Shown: positions 15,911 through 23,247 of the stretch, piece after piece
How positions within the stretch are numbered: position 1 is the first letter of the stretch
How the letters are laid out: every line of letters starts with the position of its first letter
Assembly (NCBI GenBank): GCA_013298745.1
Contig: JAAFIT010000001.1
Coordinates: 1 to 29,208, forward strand
Length of the DNA stretch: 29,208 bases
Direction: 5' to 3'
Origin: Sphingomonadales bacterium
GTDB taxonomy: Bacteria > Pseudomonadota > Alphaproteobacteria > Sphingomonadales > Sphingomonadaceae
Position numbers and translations under genes: made by a program
Notes under the pieces: generated by a model
Told to the model about the DNA's origin: nothing
What the model saw: the letters and a program-made list of their open reading frames with translations, nothing else
The model's database searches: none

Positions 15911-16083
15911 TCCCTGTTACGCGTATCCACTTCCCTGTTCCGGGGAGAGTAAATTCCCTGTTCCGCCGAACAGGGAATTCATCAACTAAGTGGCTGTATC
16001 GGGATGAAAAAACGGGTCACGCCTTCACTCATTCTGGGTCGAAAAATGACACATTTCCCTGTTCAGCGTCGATAACAGGGAAA
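15911..16083. repeat. TTCCCTGTT/AACAGGGAA repeat cluster with two hairpins
   Basis: The core TTCCCTGTT or its complement AACAGGGAA occurs five times (15931, 15954, 15968, 16054, 16074), plus a partial copy (TCCCTGTT) at 15911. Two pairs are inverted. AATTCCCTGTTC (15952-15963) and its complement (15968-15979) make a 12-bp perfect stem with a CGCC loop. TTTCCCTGTT (16054-16063) and AACAGGGAAA (16074-16083) make a 10-bp stem with a 10-base loop. Similar AACAGGGAA-rich strips are common in alphaproteobacterial genomes, from general recall; I know of no established function. Confidence 0.7.
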
Positions 16084-16132
16084 ATCCGAGCGAGACCGGT
16101 TCGCCAACTACTGCGTCGCGCACCATTCTTGT

Positions 16133-17248
16133 TCAAGGACTTACGGCGATTTGCGATTGAAGTCGCAAGTCTGCACCCCACCAAAATGCGCTCGAAATGC
16201 GCTTATCTGTGGTTCTGTCGACATCGTTGGGCAAAAATGGCTTTTCGCGCGCAGCAAGACCGGAATTTCGGATTCCATCGTCAGGTTCGAGCTGGAGACG
16301 ATCTGGCCGATACGATGCGGGCGATTCATCATCTGGCTTTCGCATTGATGATCGGGTTGCACAGCGTGCCGATCCCTTCGATGTGCGATTCAAGCACATC
16401 GCCTGGCCACATGAATTCGGGCGGGGCTGGCGGCCGGCGCCGACGCCGGCCGGGGTGCCGGTGGCAATGATGTCGCCGGGTTCGAGCGTCATGACCCGGC
16501 TGATATCGGCGATCAATGCATTGACGTTGAACAGCATGAAGCGGGTGTTGCCGTTCTGTTTTTCGACGCCGTTGACGCGTGTCGTGATGGAAAGGCAGTG
16601 CGGATCGGCAATCTCGTCGGTCGTGACGATTGCGGGGCCCATCGGGGCAAAACTGTCCTGCCCCTTGGAAACGATCCATTGCCCGGCGCGGCGGCAGTCT
16701 CGGGCGCTGATGTCATTGATGATGGTATATCCGAAGACATAATCCAGCGCGTCGGCCTCCGCGACGCGCCAGGCGGTGCGGCCGATGACGACGGCTAGTT
16801 CGGTTTCCCAATCAAGCTGCTGGGTCACGTCGCCGTCGTGCCGGACAGGGTCGTTCCAGGCAATGACGGCGGTGGGGGGCTTGGAAAAGATCACCGGCTG
16901 CTGAGGCAGCGCCGCCGATGTGTCGAGGGCGCGGGCCGATTCCGCAACATGTTCGGTATAGTTGAGGCCGATCCCGAAGATGTTCTTGCGCGGTCGCGGG
17001 ATCGGCGCGAGCAAGGTGACATTGCCGGCGGGGAATGAAGCGCCGATAAAGTCGCCGGCACCGGCCTTTTCGAGCCTGGTTTTCAGCGCTGCAACCGCAA
17101 CCGGGCCGAGGTCGATAAAGCCGAGCATGGTGTCGGGGAGCGGCAGACCGACATTGGCACCAAAGCGCGCCACGTCGATAACCAGACCATTGTGCTGCAA
17201 CCCGAGTCGCGCTGCTTCCTGGCCGCTACGATAGGTGACGAAACGCAT
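16133..17248 (-). CDS. fumarylacetoacetate hydrolase family protein with 3' frameshift
   Basis: ATG at 17248 begins 12 bases after the cupin gene, behind a GC-rich GAGCGGGGG site. Residues 1-275 are a normal FAH-family enzyme: NIFGIGLNYTEHVAES, metal ligands in DWETELAVVIG and YTIINDISARD, and GDIIATGTPAGVGAG. Right after this the frame diverges. The expected ending (PPEFMWPGDVLESHIEGIGT, then LCNPIINAKAR and stop at 16329-16331) lies in another frame, while the open frame runs on to 16133 with an unrelated tail. A shift of two bases less or one more around 16419-16428 (a G/C run) would restore it. Relatives cleave fumarylpyruvate, maleylpyruvate or similar 2,4-dioxo acids, which suits the last step after the cupin dioxygenase. 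This is either a recent inactivating mutation or a sequence error. Confidence 0.8.
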   Translation of the reverse strand: MRFVTYRSGQEAARLGLQHNGLVIDVARFGANVGLPLPDTMLGFIDLGPVAVAALKTRLEKAGAGDFIGASFPAGNVTLLAPIPRPRKNIFGIGLNYTEHVAESARALDTSAALPQQPVIFSKPPTAVIAWNDPVRHDGDVTQQLDWETELAVVIGRTAWRVAEADALDYVFGYTIINDISARDCRRAGQWIVSKGQDSFAPMGPAIVTTDEIADPHCLSITTRVNGVEKQNGNTRFMLFNVNALIADISRVMTLEPGDIIATGTPAGVGAGRQPRPNSCGQAMCLNRTSKGSARCATRSSMRKPDDESPASYRPDRLQLEPDDGIRNSGLAAREKPFLPNDVDRTTDKRISSAFWWGADLRLQSQIAVSP

Positions 17249-17260
17249 GAAGACCCCCGC

Positions 17261-18403
17261 TCAAACCGCAATTGTCTGGTGTACGCCATTGTCGTCATAG
17301 GCTTCCTCGATCATCACGCCGAGCGCCTCCATCACCGGAAAGTCATTGAACGAGAAAAGGAATGCCTCGCTGCCGCTGTCGAGGTTGACATGTTCGTGCC
17401 ATGTCCAGGCCGGGACGCAGAAAATGTCATGTTCCTGCCAGTCGAACCGCCGGCCGCCGATGATCGAATAGCCATGCCCTTGTGCAACATTGTAAACGAC
17501 ATTGCCCGTGTGCCGATGGGCATGCGTGTGCAGGCCAGGCCCGAGCAGCTGCATATGCGCGCCCATGGTCTGGAGCGCCCAACCACCGGTCAACGGGTTG
17601 CTGTAGCGCATGATATGGCCGTCGTATGGCGATCCTGGCGATACCTTGGCGAAGTTCCACAGCGCATCGCGGACCTGTTCCCAGCGATAGACCATGGTTG
17701 GTGAATAGGGTTTGCTCCAGGCTGCAACCCCCGCGGGGCGCATCAGGCCGCCATAGCTCAGCGGCAGGTCGTTCGGGGGGAATGCCGGCGTTTGCATCGG
17801 CGCATCATGAACAGCGTAGAAATTGGCTTCGAGGCTGTTCATCAGCGGGATGTCGAGCCCGTCCTGCCAGATCGAGACCTGGCCGTCGGCTGCGACGCCA
17901 TGGTCGTGCCAGCAGCCATTGGGGGTCAGCACATAATCATTTTTGCCCAGCGTTATCGGATGGCCATCGACGACCGTATAGGCGCCGCCGCCTTCCATAA
18001 TGAAGCGGTGCGCCGAGGCAGTATGGCGATGCGCCGGCGTGATCTCGCCCGGCTTCATCGCCTGGAGGCCGCTGAACAGCCAGCCGACCACCGCGGTGTT
18101 TTCTCGGCCAGCAGCGGAATCGTTCAACAGGGTCACGACCCGGCGGCCGGCCTCCTCGGGCCGAACGAGTTCGATCGCTTCAAGGCAAAGCCGACGCATC
18201 TCGGCATATTTCCAAAGCGTCGCGGTGTAGCGACTGGCGGGTTCCCACGGCTCGATGGCGTTGGCGCGCTTCCAGAAGGCGCCGGCGTTATGGCCTTCGA
18301 GTCTGTTGTAAAAGGCCTCCAGCACGGGCGTGTCGGTGACATGCGAGCGACCGCGTTGCCGGTCGCGGAGATCGAGTTCCTGTGCCGCCGGATGGCTGCT
18401 CAT
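17261..18403 (-). CDS. gentisate 1,2-dioxygenase-like bicupin ring-cleavage dioxygenase
   Basis: ATG at 18403 overlaps the stop of the nitrilase gene (ATGA), giving 380 residues, a normal length for the family. Cupin 1 carries the iron ligands in PAHRHTASAHRFIMEGGGAY (His125, His127) and WHDHG (His166). Cupin 2 is in residues about 295-340 (GLHTHAHRHTGN, WTWHEHV). Such enzymes use Fe(II) to open para-dihydroxylated or amino-hydroxylated salicylate-type rings between the carboxylated carbon and its neighbour. Gentisate itself is possible, but nothing in the cluster makes gentisate. Sitting after kynureninase, its likely substrate is a hydroxylated anthranilate, with 5-hydroxyanthranilate the direct gentisate analogue. 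The substrate is inferred. Confidence 0.85.
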   Translation of the reverse strand: MSSHPAAQELDLRDRQRGRSHVTDTPVLEAFYNRLEGHNAGAFWKRANAIEPWEPASRYTATLWKYAEMRRLCLEAIELVRPEEAGRRVVTLLNDSAAGRENTAVVGWLFSGLQAMKPGEITPAHRHTASAHRFIMEGGGAYTVVDGHPITLGKNDYVLTPNGCWHDHGVAADGQVSIWQDGLDIPLMNSLEANFYAVHDAPMQTPAFPPNDLPLSYGGLMRPAGVAAWSKPYSPTMVYRWEQVRDALWNFAKVSPGSPYDGHIMRYSNPLTGGWALQTMGAHMQLLGPGLHTHAHRHTGNVVYNVAQGHGYSIIGGRRFDWQEHDIFCVPAWTWHEHVNLDSGSEAFLFSFNDFPVMEALGVMIEEAYDDNGVHQTIAV

Positions 18404-19398
18404 TGGCTGTCCTCCCCATTGGCAGCGGCGGCGGGCGCATCGTGGAACTGCGCCGGTGGGCGTGGGCTGCGATTGACCGACAAATCGAAAATGTCGAAGC
18501 GGTTATAGCCGCCGATGATGTCGTGCATCTGCTTGGGCTGGATGCAGTCGCCAAGGTCGATATCGGCATAGACGATGCCTTCCGCGTCGATAAGGCTGTC
18601 ACCGACAAGATTGCCGTGCGGATCGATGACGCCCGAAAACGCGCTGTTGGGCCGGGCGAGCAGCGTCCGGGCTTCGGGTCGGACGGCCGCCATGGCATCG
18701 ATGATTTCAGCGCTGATCGTCGAGCAAGCAACGATCGTGAACAATTTGCCTTCGAAGCTGTGTGCCGTAGCACGAATGCGGATCGCTTCGGCCATGTTGT
18801 AATTGGCGGGCGCGACCGGCAGCGCGATGTAATTGGCGACATGGACGAGTTCGCCTTGTGAAAGCAGCGCAAAGCGGGCGAGGGTGTTGGTGTTTTCGCC
18901 GCACGCCAGCGTGCCGAGCGGCCCCACCGGGGTATCGTGCACAACCAGCGAGGCGCCGTCGCCGCCGGTCCATGTCAGCTTTTCCGCCCAGGTCGGGACG
19001 AGCTTGCGATGGCGACCGAGGAGTTCGCCATCGGGCCCGATGACGAGGTTGGTGTTGAACAGCGTGCCGACACGTCGGGGATCACGTTCATTGACGCCAA
19101 TCACCAGCGTGACGGCGTGCTCGCGCGCTGCGGCGCACAGCCGCCGGACTTCGGGACCGGGGACCTCGATAGCGGAGCGATACAGGCGATCGAACCAGAC
19201 GCTGCCGTCAATGGGGTTCAACAGCCAGTTCCAGTAGGGATAGGCCGAAACGAAGACTTCGGGGAAGGCGACAAGCTGTGCACCATTTCGGGCCGCTTCG
19301 GCGACAAGCGCGCAGGCCTTGTCGATCGTGCGTTCGGTATCGAGAAAGACCGGGCTGGTCTGCACCGCGGCAACCCGCGACTTGGGGAGTTCAAGCAT
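18400..19398 (-). CDS. nitrilase-superfamily carbon-nitrogen hydrolase
   Basis: ATG at 19398 has GAGGAAG upstream and lies 10 bases after kynU. The 332-residue protein has the full catalytic triad: Glu47 in AFPEVFVSAYPYWNW, Lys132 in HRKLVPTWAEK and Cys166 in LACGENTNTLARF. The CGEN context resembles the nitrilase branch rather than the short omega-amidases, so sequence alone suggests nitrile or amide hydrolysis in the cytoplasm. Cluster logic favours an amide. If the cupin opens 5-hydroxyanthranilate between C1 and C2, the carbon that carried the amino group becomes a primary amide, and a C-N hydrolase would be needed to release ammonia before the FAH step. This role is inference. Confidence 0.85.
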   Translation of the reverse strand: MLELPKSRVAAVQTSPVFLDTERTIDKACALVAEAARNGAQLVAFPEVFVSAYPYWNWLLNPIDGSVWFDRLYRSAIEVPGPEVRRLCAAAREHAVTLVIGVNERDPRRVGTLFNTNLVIGPDGELLGRHRKLVPTWAEKLTWTGGDGASLVVHDTPVGPLGTLACGENTNTLARFALLSQGELVHVANYIALPVAPANYNMAEAIRIRATAHSFEGKLFTIVACSTISAEIIDAMAAVRPEARTLLARPNSAFSGVIDPHGNLVGDSLIDAEGIVYADIDLGDCIQPKQMHDIIGGYNRFDIFDLSVNRSPRPPAQFHDAPAAAANGEDSQ

Positions 19399-19408
19399 TG
19401 GTTCTTCC

Positions 19409-20644
19409 TCAGGTCACGGCGGCACGGACACGATATTCCGGCGTGTCCCAGGCCCCGCTGCGGGCGATGTCGGCGAGCGTTTCAACCGCCGTGACGATAT
19501 CGACATAGCGCAGGTAAAGCGGCGTCAGCCCGAAGCGCATGACGTCCGGGGCGCGAAAATCGCCGATCACGTCGCGCGCCTTCAACGCCTGCATCATCGC
19601 ATAACCTTGCGGGTGCGCGTATGAGACGTGGCTGCCGCGCAAGCCTGGGTCGCGGGGACTGACGAGCGCAAAGCCGAGATCGGCGCAGCGTTCGGCCATG
19701 GCGGCAATGAAAAGGTCTGCGAGCTTCTGTGACTTGCGCCGCAGTGCCTGCATGTCGGCGCGCGCAATCAGATCGACGCCGGTTTCGAGCGCCGCCAGCC
19801 CGAGGACCTGCGGGGTGCCGCACAGGAAGCGTTCGATGCCATCGGCCGGCACATAGTCGTCGTCGAAATCAAAGGGTCGATTGTGCCCGAACCAGCCCGA
19901 TAAAGCGGGGACCGCCTTTTGATGACGGCCGGCGACATGGAGGAAAGCCGGGGCACCGGGGCCGCCATTGAGAAATTTGTAACCGCAGCCGATGGCGAAA
20001 TCGGCGTTTGCCGCGGTGAGATCGACGGGAATCGCGCCAACGCTGTGGCTGAGGTCCCAGATCACCGGCACGCCATGACGATGCGCGCGCGCCGTTACGG
20101 CTGCCATGTCGCGCACCAGACCGGATTTGTAATGGACCTGCGTCAGCAGCAGCGCTGCGACATTGGTGTCCAGCCTGTCGAGCACTTCCTCTGCTGCCGC
20201 AGTGACAGCCTGGATGCGGCCACCGCTGAACGCCGTCACGCCTTGCATCATATAAAGATCGGTCGGGAAATTGCCGGTTTCCGACAGGATGACCGACCGA
20301 TCCGGTTGCAGCGAAATCGCTGCCGTCAGCGCCTTGAAAATGTTGATCGAGGTCGAATCGCAGGCAATGACCTCGCCGGGCCGCGCGCCGATCAGTTTTC
20401 CGATCTTGTCACCGATGCGACGCGGGGCATTGACCCAATCGGCACCGAGCCAGGAGGTGATCAGCCCCTCGCCCCATTCCGTCGCAACGGTTTCGGCGAT
20501 CCGCGTCCTCGTCGCATGCGGCAGGGCGCCGAGCGAGTTGCCATCGAGATAGACAAGGCCTTCGCGCAGGGCGAACTCGCTGCGGAAGTGCCGCAACGGA
20601 TCGGCGGCATCGAGCGCCTCGGCGTGTTCCAGAAGCGTGGTCAC
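19409..20644 (-). CDS. kynU: kynureninase
   Basis: Start is GTG at 20644, overlapping the kynB stop (GTGA). The 411-residue protein is a fold-type I PLP enzyme that cleaves kynurenine, or 3- or 5-hydroxykynurenine, to the anthranilate and alanine. Landmarks are YLDGNSLGALP near the N-terminus, STSINIFKAL, the phosphate/ring-binding WDLSHSVGAIPVDL and the PLP lysine Lys223 in GCGYKFLNGGPGAPAF. Length and motifs are full. It is followed by a nitrilase and a ring-opening cupin rather than by anthranilate dioxygenase or CoA-ligase genes, which points away from the usual anthranilate route. Confidence 0.95.
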   Translation of the reverse strand: MTTLLEHAEALDAADPLRHFRSEFALREGLVYLDGNSLGALPHATRTRIAETVATEWGEGLITSWLGADWVNAPRRIGDKIGKLIGARPGEVIACDSTSINIFKALTAAISLQPDRSVILSETGNFPTDLYMMQGVTAFSGGRIQAVTAAAEEVLDRLDTNVAALLLTQVHYKSGLVRDMAAVTARAHRHGVPVIWDLSHSVGAIPVDLTAANADFAIGCGYKFLNGGPGAPAFLHVAGRHQKAVPALSGWFGHNRPFDFDDDYVPADGIERFLCGTPQVLGLAALETGVDLIARADMQALRRKSQKLADLFIAAMAERCADLGFALVSPRDPGLRGSHVSYAHPQGYAMMQALKARDVIGDFRAPDVMRFGLTPLYLRYVDIVTAVETLADIARSGAWDTPEYRVRAAVT

Positions 20645-21273
20645 CTAGAGAGTTCCCGCAAGATAGCGCGCACCGGACTGGCGTCGGCGCCGGCAATCTT
20701 CAGCGGCAGCGCAATCAATTCATATTCTCCTGGCGGAACATCATCGAGGACCAGCCCTTCGAGGATGCGCAGGTCACCGGCAAGGACGGCATGATGGGCA
20801 TCAAGCGTCTTCGAGGTTTCGGGATCGAGCGAGGCGGCATCGGTGCCGATCAGCCGGACGCCCAGCGCGTGTAGCCGGGCGATGACGTCGGGGGCAATCG
20901 CGGTGAAGTGCGAATCCCATGCGGTCGCCGGGAAGCGGGAATAAGTCCGAAACAGGACGCGTTCGGCGCCATTCAGCGCCGGCCAGGCGATATCGTCCAC
21001 TTCGACGCGAGGGCCAGCGTGACGGACATCGATGACAAGGCAGCGACCAATATAGGGTGCAAGATCACATTCCGCACTCGACGGGCCATCATCGGCATAA
21101 TGGCGCGGCGCATCGGCGTGGGTGCCGGCATGCAGCGAGCTGTGCATCACGCCGACGTTGACCGGGCAATCCGCGCTGATCGTTGCCGTCGGCTCGATTG
21201 CAAAGGCCGGCTCACCCGGCCAGACCGGCACGCCGGGGGCGAGTGTCTGCGAGATGTCCCAGAGCCTAACCAT
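20641..21273 (-). CDS. kynB: kynurenine formamidase, bacterial cyclase type
   Basis: I choose ATG 21273 (MVRLWDISQTLAPGVPVWPG), which overlaps the kynA stop by eight bases and gives the usual ~210 residues; an ATG at 21288 would add five residues, and the longer open frame only reads back into kynA. The protein has the metal-binding signature SLHAGTHADAPRH of KynB/cyclase enzymes. It hydrolyses N-formylkynurenine to kynurenine and formate in the cytoplasm. Its stop overlaps kynU. All typical residues appear present. Confidence 0.95.
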   Translation of the reverse strand: MVRLWDISQTLAPGVPVWPGEPAFAIEPTATISADCPVNVGVMHSSLHAGTHADAPRHYADDGPSSAECDLAPYIGRCLVIDVRHAGPRVEVDDIAWPALNGAERVLFRTYSRFPATAWDSHFTAIAPDVIARLHALGVRLIGTDAASLDPETSKTLDAHHAVLAGDLRILEGLVLDDVPPGEYELIALPLKIAGADASPVRAILRELSR

Positions 21274-22186
21274 GAAAGGGGCAGCCATCCGGCGCCGCAT
21301 AATTGCCGCCGGCGCGCGGCGCCGACATGCGCGTGCGCATCGACCAGAGTTCGGGGAAAAAGCTGAGGTTGAGTGCCTTGACGAGATAATTGACACCCGA
21401 CGATCCACCGGTGCCTGTCTTGTGGCCGATGACGCGCGCGACCGTCTTCATGTGCTTGAAGCGCCATTCCTGAAAATAATACTCAATGCCCGCGACCTTT
21501 TCGGCAAGATCATAGAGATCCCAGTGGTTATCGACATCCTGATAGATCTGGAGCCAGGCATCCTCGACGGCTTCGCTCGGCAGATAGGGCTGTCGCCAGT
21601 CGCGCTCCAGCCGATCGACGGGAATGGCAATCCCGCGCCGTGACAGCAGCGCCAGCACTTCGTCATAAAGTGATGGCGCCGCGAGGGCCGCGGCCAGCCG
21701 CGCTGTCGCAACGGGATCACCATCATGGATCAGCATCAGGTCGGGGCGCTTCAGACCCAGAACGAACTCGAGCTCGCGATACTGATGTGACTGAAATCCC
21801 GAGGCCTTGCGCAAAAACCCCCGAAATGATGCGAAATCATGGGGCGTCAGGGTCGCCAGCACTTCCCAGCTGTGAATCATGTGCCGTTGAATCACCACGA
21901 TGCGATCGAGCGTCTTGCCGGCGCGTGCCAGGCGGTCTTCCTTCAGATCGCCCATGGCCACCGCGACCTCGTGCAACAACAGCTTGATCCACAATTCCAT
22001 CTGCTGGTGCATGATGATGAACAGCATTTCGTCGGGCTTGTCCGACACCGGCACTTGCGCTGCGAGCAGTTGCTCGGTCTGCAAGTGACGGGCGTAAGAG
22101 AGGCCGGCATCCCATTGGATGGTTTCGCCATCGATCAGGGCTTCATAGCTATCGACGCCGTCTTCAAGATAATGCCTGATCGGCAT
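21266..22186 (-). CDS. kynA: tryptophan 2,3-dioxygenase
   Basis: Three in-frame ATGs exist (22234, 22222, 22186). The last has the best Shine-Dalgarno (GGGAGG, seven bases upstream) and gives a 306-residue protein starting MPIRHYLEDG. It is a heme enzyme that opens the indole ring of tryptophan to N-formylkynurenine. Landmarks are the active-site His60 in FIIMHQQMELWIKLLLHE, Arg137 in HQYRELEFVLG, the heme ligand His245 in WRFKHMKTVARVIGHK, and GTGGSSGVNYL near the C-terminus. It lies 25 bases after the hydroxylase gene. Whether it prefers tryptophan or 5-hydroxytryptophan cannot be read from sequence. Confidence 0.95.
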   Translation of the reverse strand: MPIRHYLEDGVDSYEALIDGETIQWDAGLSYARHLQTEQLLAAQVPVSDKPDEMLFIIMHQQMELWIKLLLHEVAVAMGDLKEDRLARAGKTLDRIVVIQRHMIHSWEVLATLTPHDFASFRGFLRKASGFQSHQYRELEFVLGLKRPDLMLIHDGDPVATARLAAALAAPSLYDEVLALLSRRGIAIPVDRLERDWRQPYLPSEAVEDAWLQIYQDVDNHWDLYDLAEKVAGIEYYFQEWRFKHMKTVARVIGHKTGTGGSSGVNYLVKALNLSFFPELWSMRTRMSAPRAGGNYAAPDGCPFHG

Positions 22187-22211
22187 CGTCGTGCCTCCCT
22201 CGCCCGTATGT

Positions 22212-23048
22212 TCAACCGGCATGATATACGACATCGCTGGCCGTGGCCTCGCCGGATTTCAGCAAGGGCAGGGCGCTCAATTCGACATAAAGGCTAGCGA
22301 AGTCTGTTTCTGCGGTGACGCGCAGCAGTTCGTCAAAGCTGTCGACGACGAAATAGCTCTCCTGGAAGCGGTCGAAATGATAGTCGGTGCGCATGACGCG
22401 GCCGATATCGAGCGTGATCCGTCGCGCATCCGGTGATGTGATTGCATGGGTGGTTTCGGCAAGGCTCGACAAGAGCCCGGCGCCATAGGCACGCAACTGC
22501 CCGCCCTCGGCGACGAGCCCGAACTCGACGGTGTGAAGATAGAGACGACCTAGAAAATCCGACGCACCCAGCCCTTCGGCGCGCAGGCCGGCCTGTGCCC
22601 ACGCCTGCATGAAGTCGGCGAAGACCGGATTGGTAAGCATCGGCACATGCCCGAAAATGTCGTGGAACATATCCGGTTCCTCGCTGTAAGCGAGGTTGTC
22701 GAGCGAGCGAAGTTTGTTCGCGACCGGAAAACGTCGCGCCGCAAGGTGACGAAAAAACGCATGATTGGGGATGACGCCGGGCACCGCCACCAACTGCCAG
22801 CCCGTCGCCGTTCCAAGCTGTTGGTTCAGTTCTGATAGCCTGGGGATGCCGCTGCCCGACAGGTCGAGAATAGATAGACCGTGTAGAAATGCCTCGGCGG
22901 CATAGTCACCCATGGCTGCCGCCTGTCGCTCGCAAAGCATGTCCCAAACGGCATGCTGGTCGGGCGTGAAACGCTGCCAGTCCTGCGGCAAGGTCCAGTC
23001 CTCGGCGACGCCGGGTGGCGGGGACTCAAGCGTGGGCAACATGGCCAT
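22212..23048 (-). CDS. phhA: aromatic amino acid hydroxylase (phenylalanine 4-hydroxylase family), possibly acting on tryptophan
   Basis: Two ATGs six bases apart (23048, 23042) are possible starts; AGAGAG lies upstream. The 278-residue protein is a pterin-dependent non-heme iron hydroxylase of bacterial single-domain size. Iron ligands are His129 and His134 (EPDMFHDIFGHVPML) and Glu175 (TVEFGL). In known phenylalanine and tyrosine hydroxylases the residue just before this region is Trp (YW[FY]TVEFG), in animal tryptophan hydroxylases Phe (YFFTVEFG). Here it is Leu171 followed by His172 (LYLHTVEFG), which enlarges the side-chain pocket. As the first gene of a kynurenine operon, a tryptophan 5-hydroxylase role is attractive; plain phenylalanine hydroxylation remains possible. 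No pterin dehydratase (phhB) is nearby. Confidence 0.9.
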   Translation of the reverse strand: MAMLPTLESPPPGVAEDWTLPQDWQRFTPDQHAVWDMLCERQAAAMGDYAAEAFLHGLSILDLSGSGIPRLSELNQQLGTATGWQLVAVPGVIPNHAFFRHLAARRFPVANKLRSLDNLAYSEEPDMFHDIFGHVPMLTNPVFADFMQAWAQAGLRAEGLGASDFLGRLYLHTVEFGLVAEGGQLRAYGAGLLSSLAETTHAITSPDARRITLDIGRVMRTDYHFDRFQESYFVVDSFDELLRVTAETDFASLYVELSALPLLKSGEATASDVVYHAG

Positions 23049-23168
23049 GGCTCTCTACGTTGACACCAACCTTCATAACGCAAACACGACCGAAAACTGC
23101 GCTTTCTTTTGGCGCGACCGAACGTCGAACGGGCCTCTTGCAAAGCCGAAAGCCGAAACGACACCGCG

Positions 23169-23195
23169 CATCATCATTGGTGCCTCATGATGATG
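23169..23195. promoter_or_regulatory. 9-bp inverted repeat between symporter and hydroxylase genes
   Basis: CATCATCAT (23169-23177) and ATGATGATG (23187-23195) are perfect inverted arms around a 9-base loop. It lies between the symporter stop (23248) and the hydroxylase start (23048). It lacks a T-run, so an operator or mRNA structure is likelier than an intrinsic terminator. Confidence 0.35.
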
Positions 23196-23247
23196 GAACT
23201 GCCCGTGCGTGGCATTGCGCAACGCCGCGTGATTTGGTTGCCACGCG

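Larger units (their letters stand above)
15741..16132. other. non-coding strip between methyltransferase and catabolic cluster
   Basis: Nearly 400 bases with no convincing gene on either strand. The left part holds the LexA box and promoter. The right part (15911-16083) holds the TTCCCTGTT/AACAGGGAA repeats. If the FAH gene originally ended at 16329, the non-coding strip is really about 590 bases long. Confidence 0.6.

Noticed and set aside
16133..23048. Standard tryptophan to anthranilate pathway, or gentisate pathway alone
   Set aside because: No anthranilate dioxygenase or CoA-ligase genes are present and nothing here makes gentisate; neither explains the hydroxylase plus nitrilase in one unit. 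Still possible if other genes lie elsewhere.
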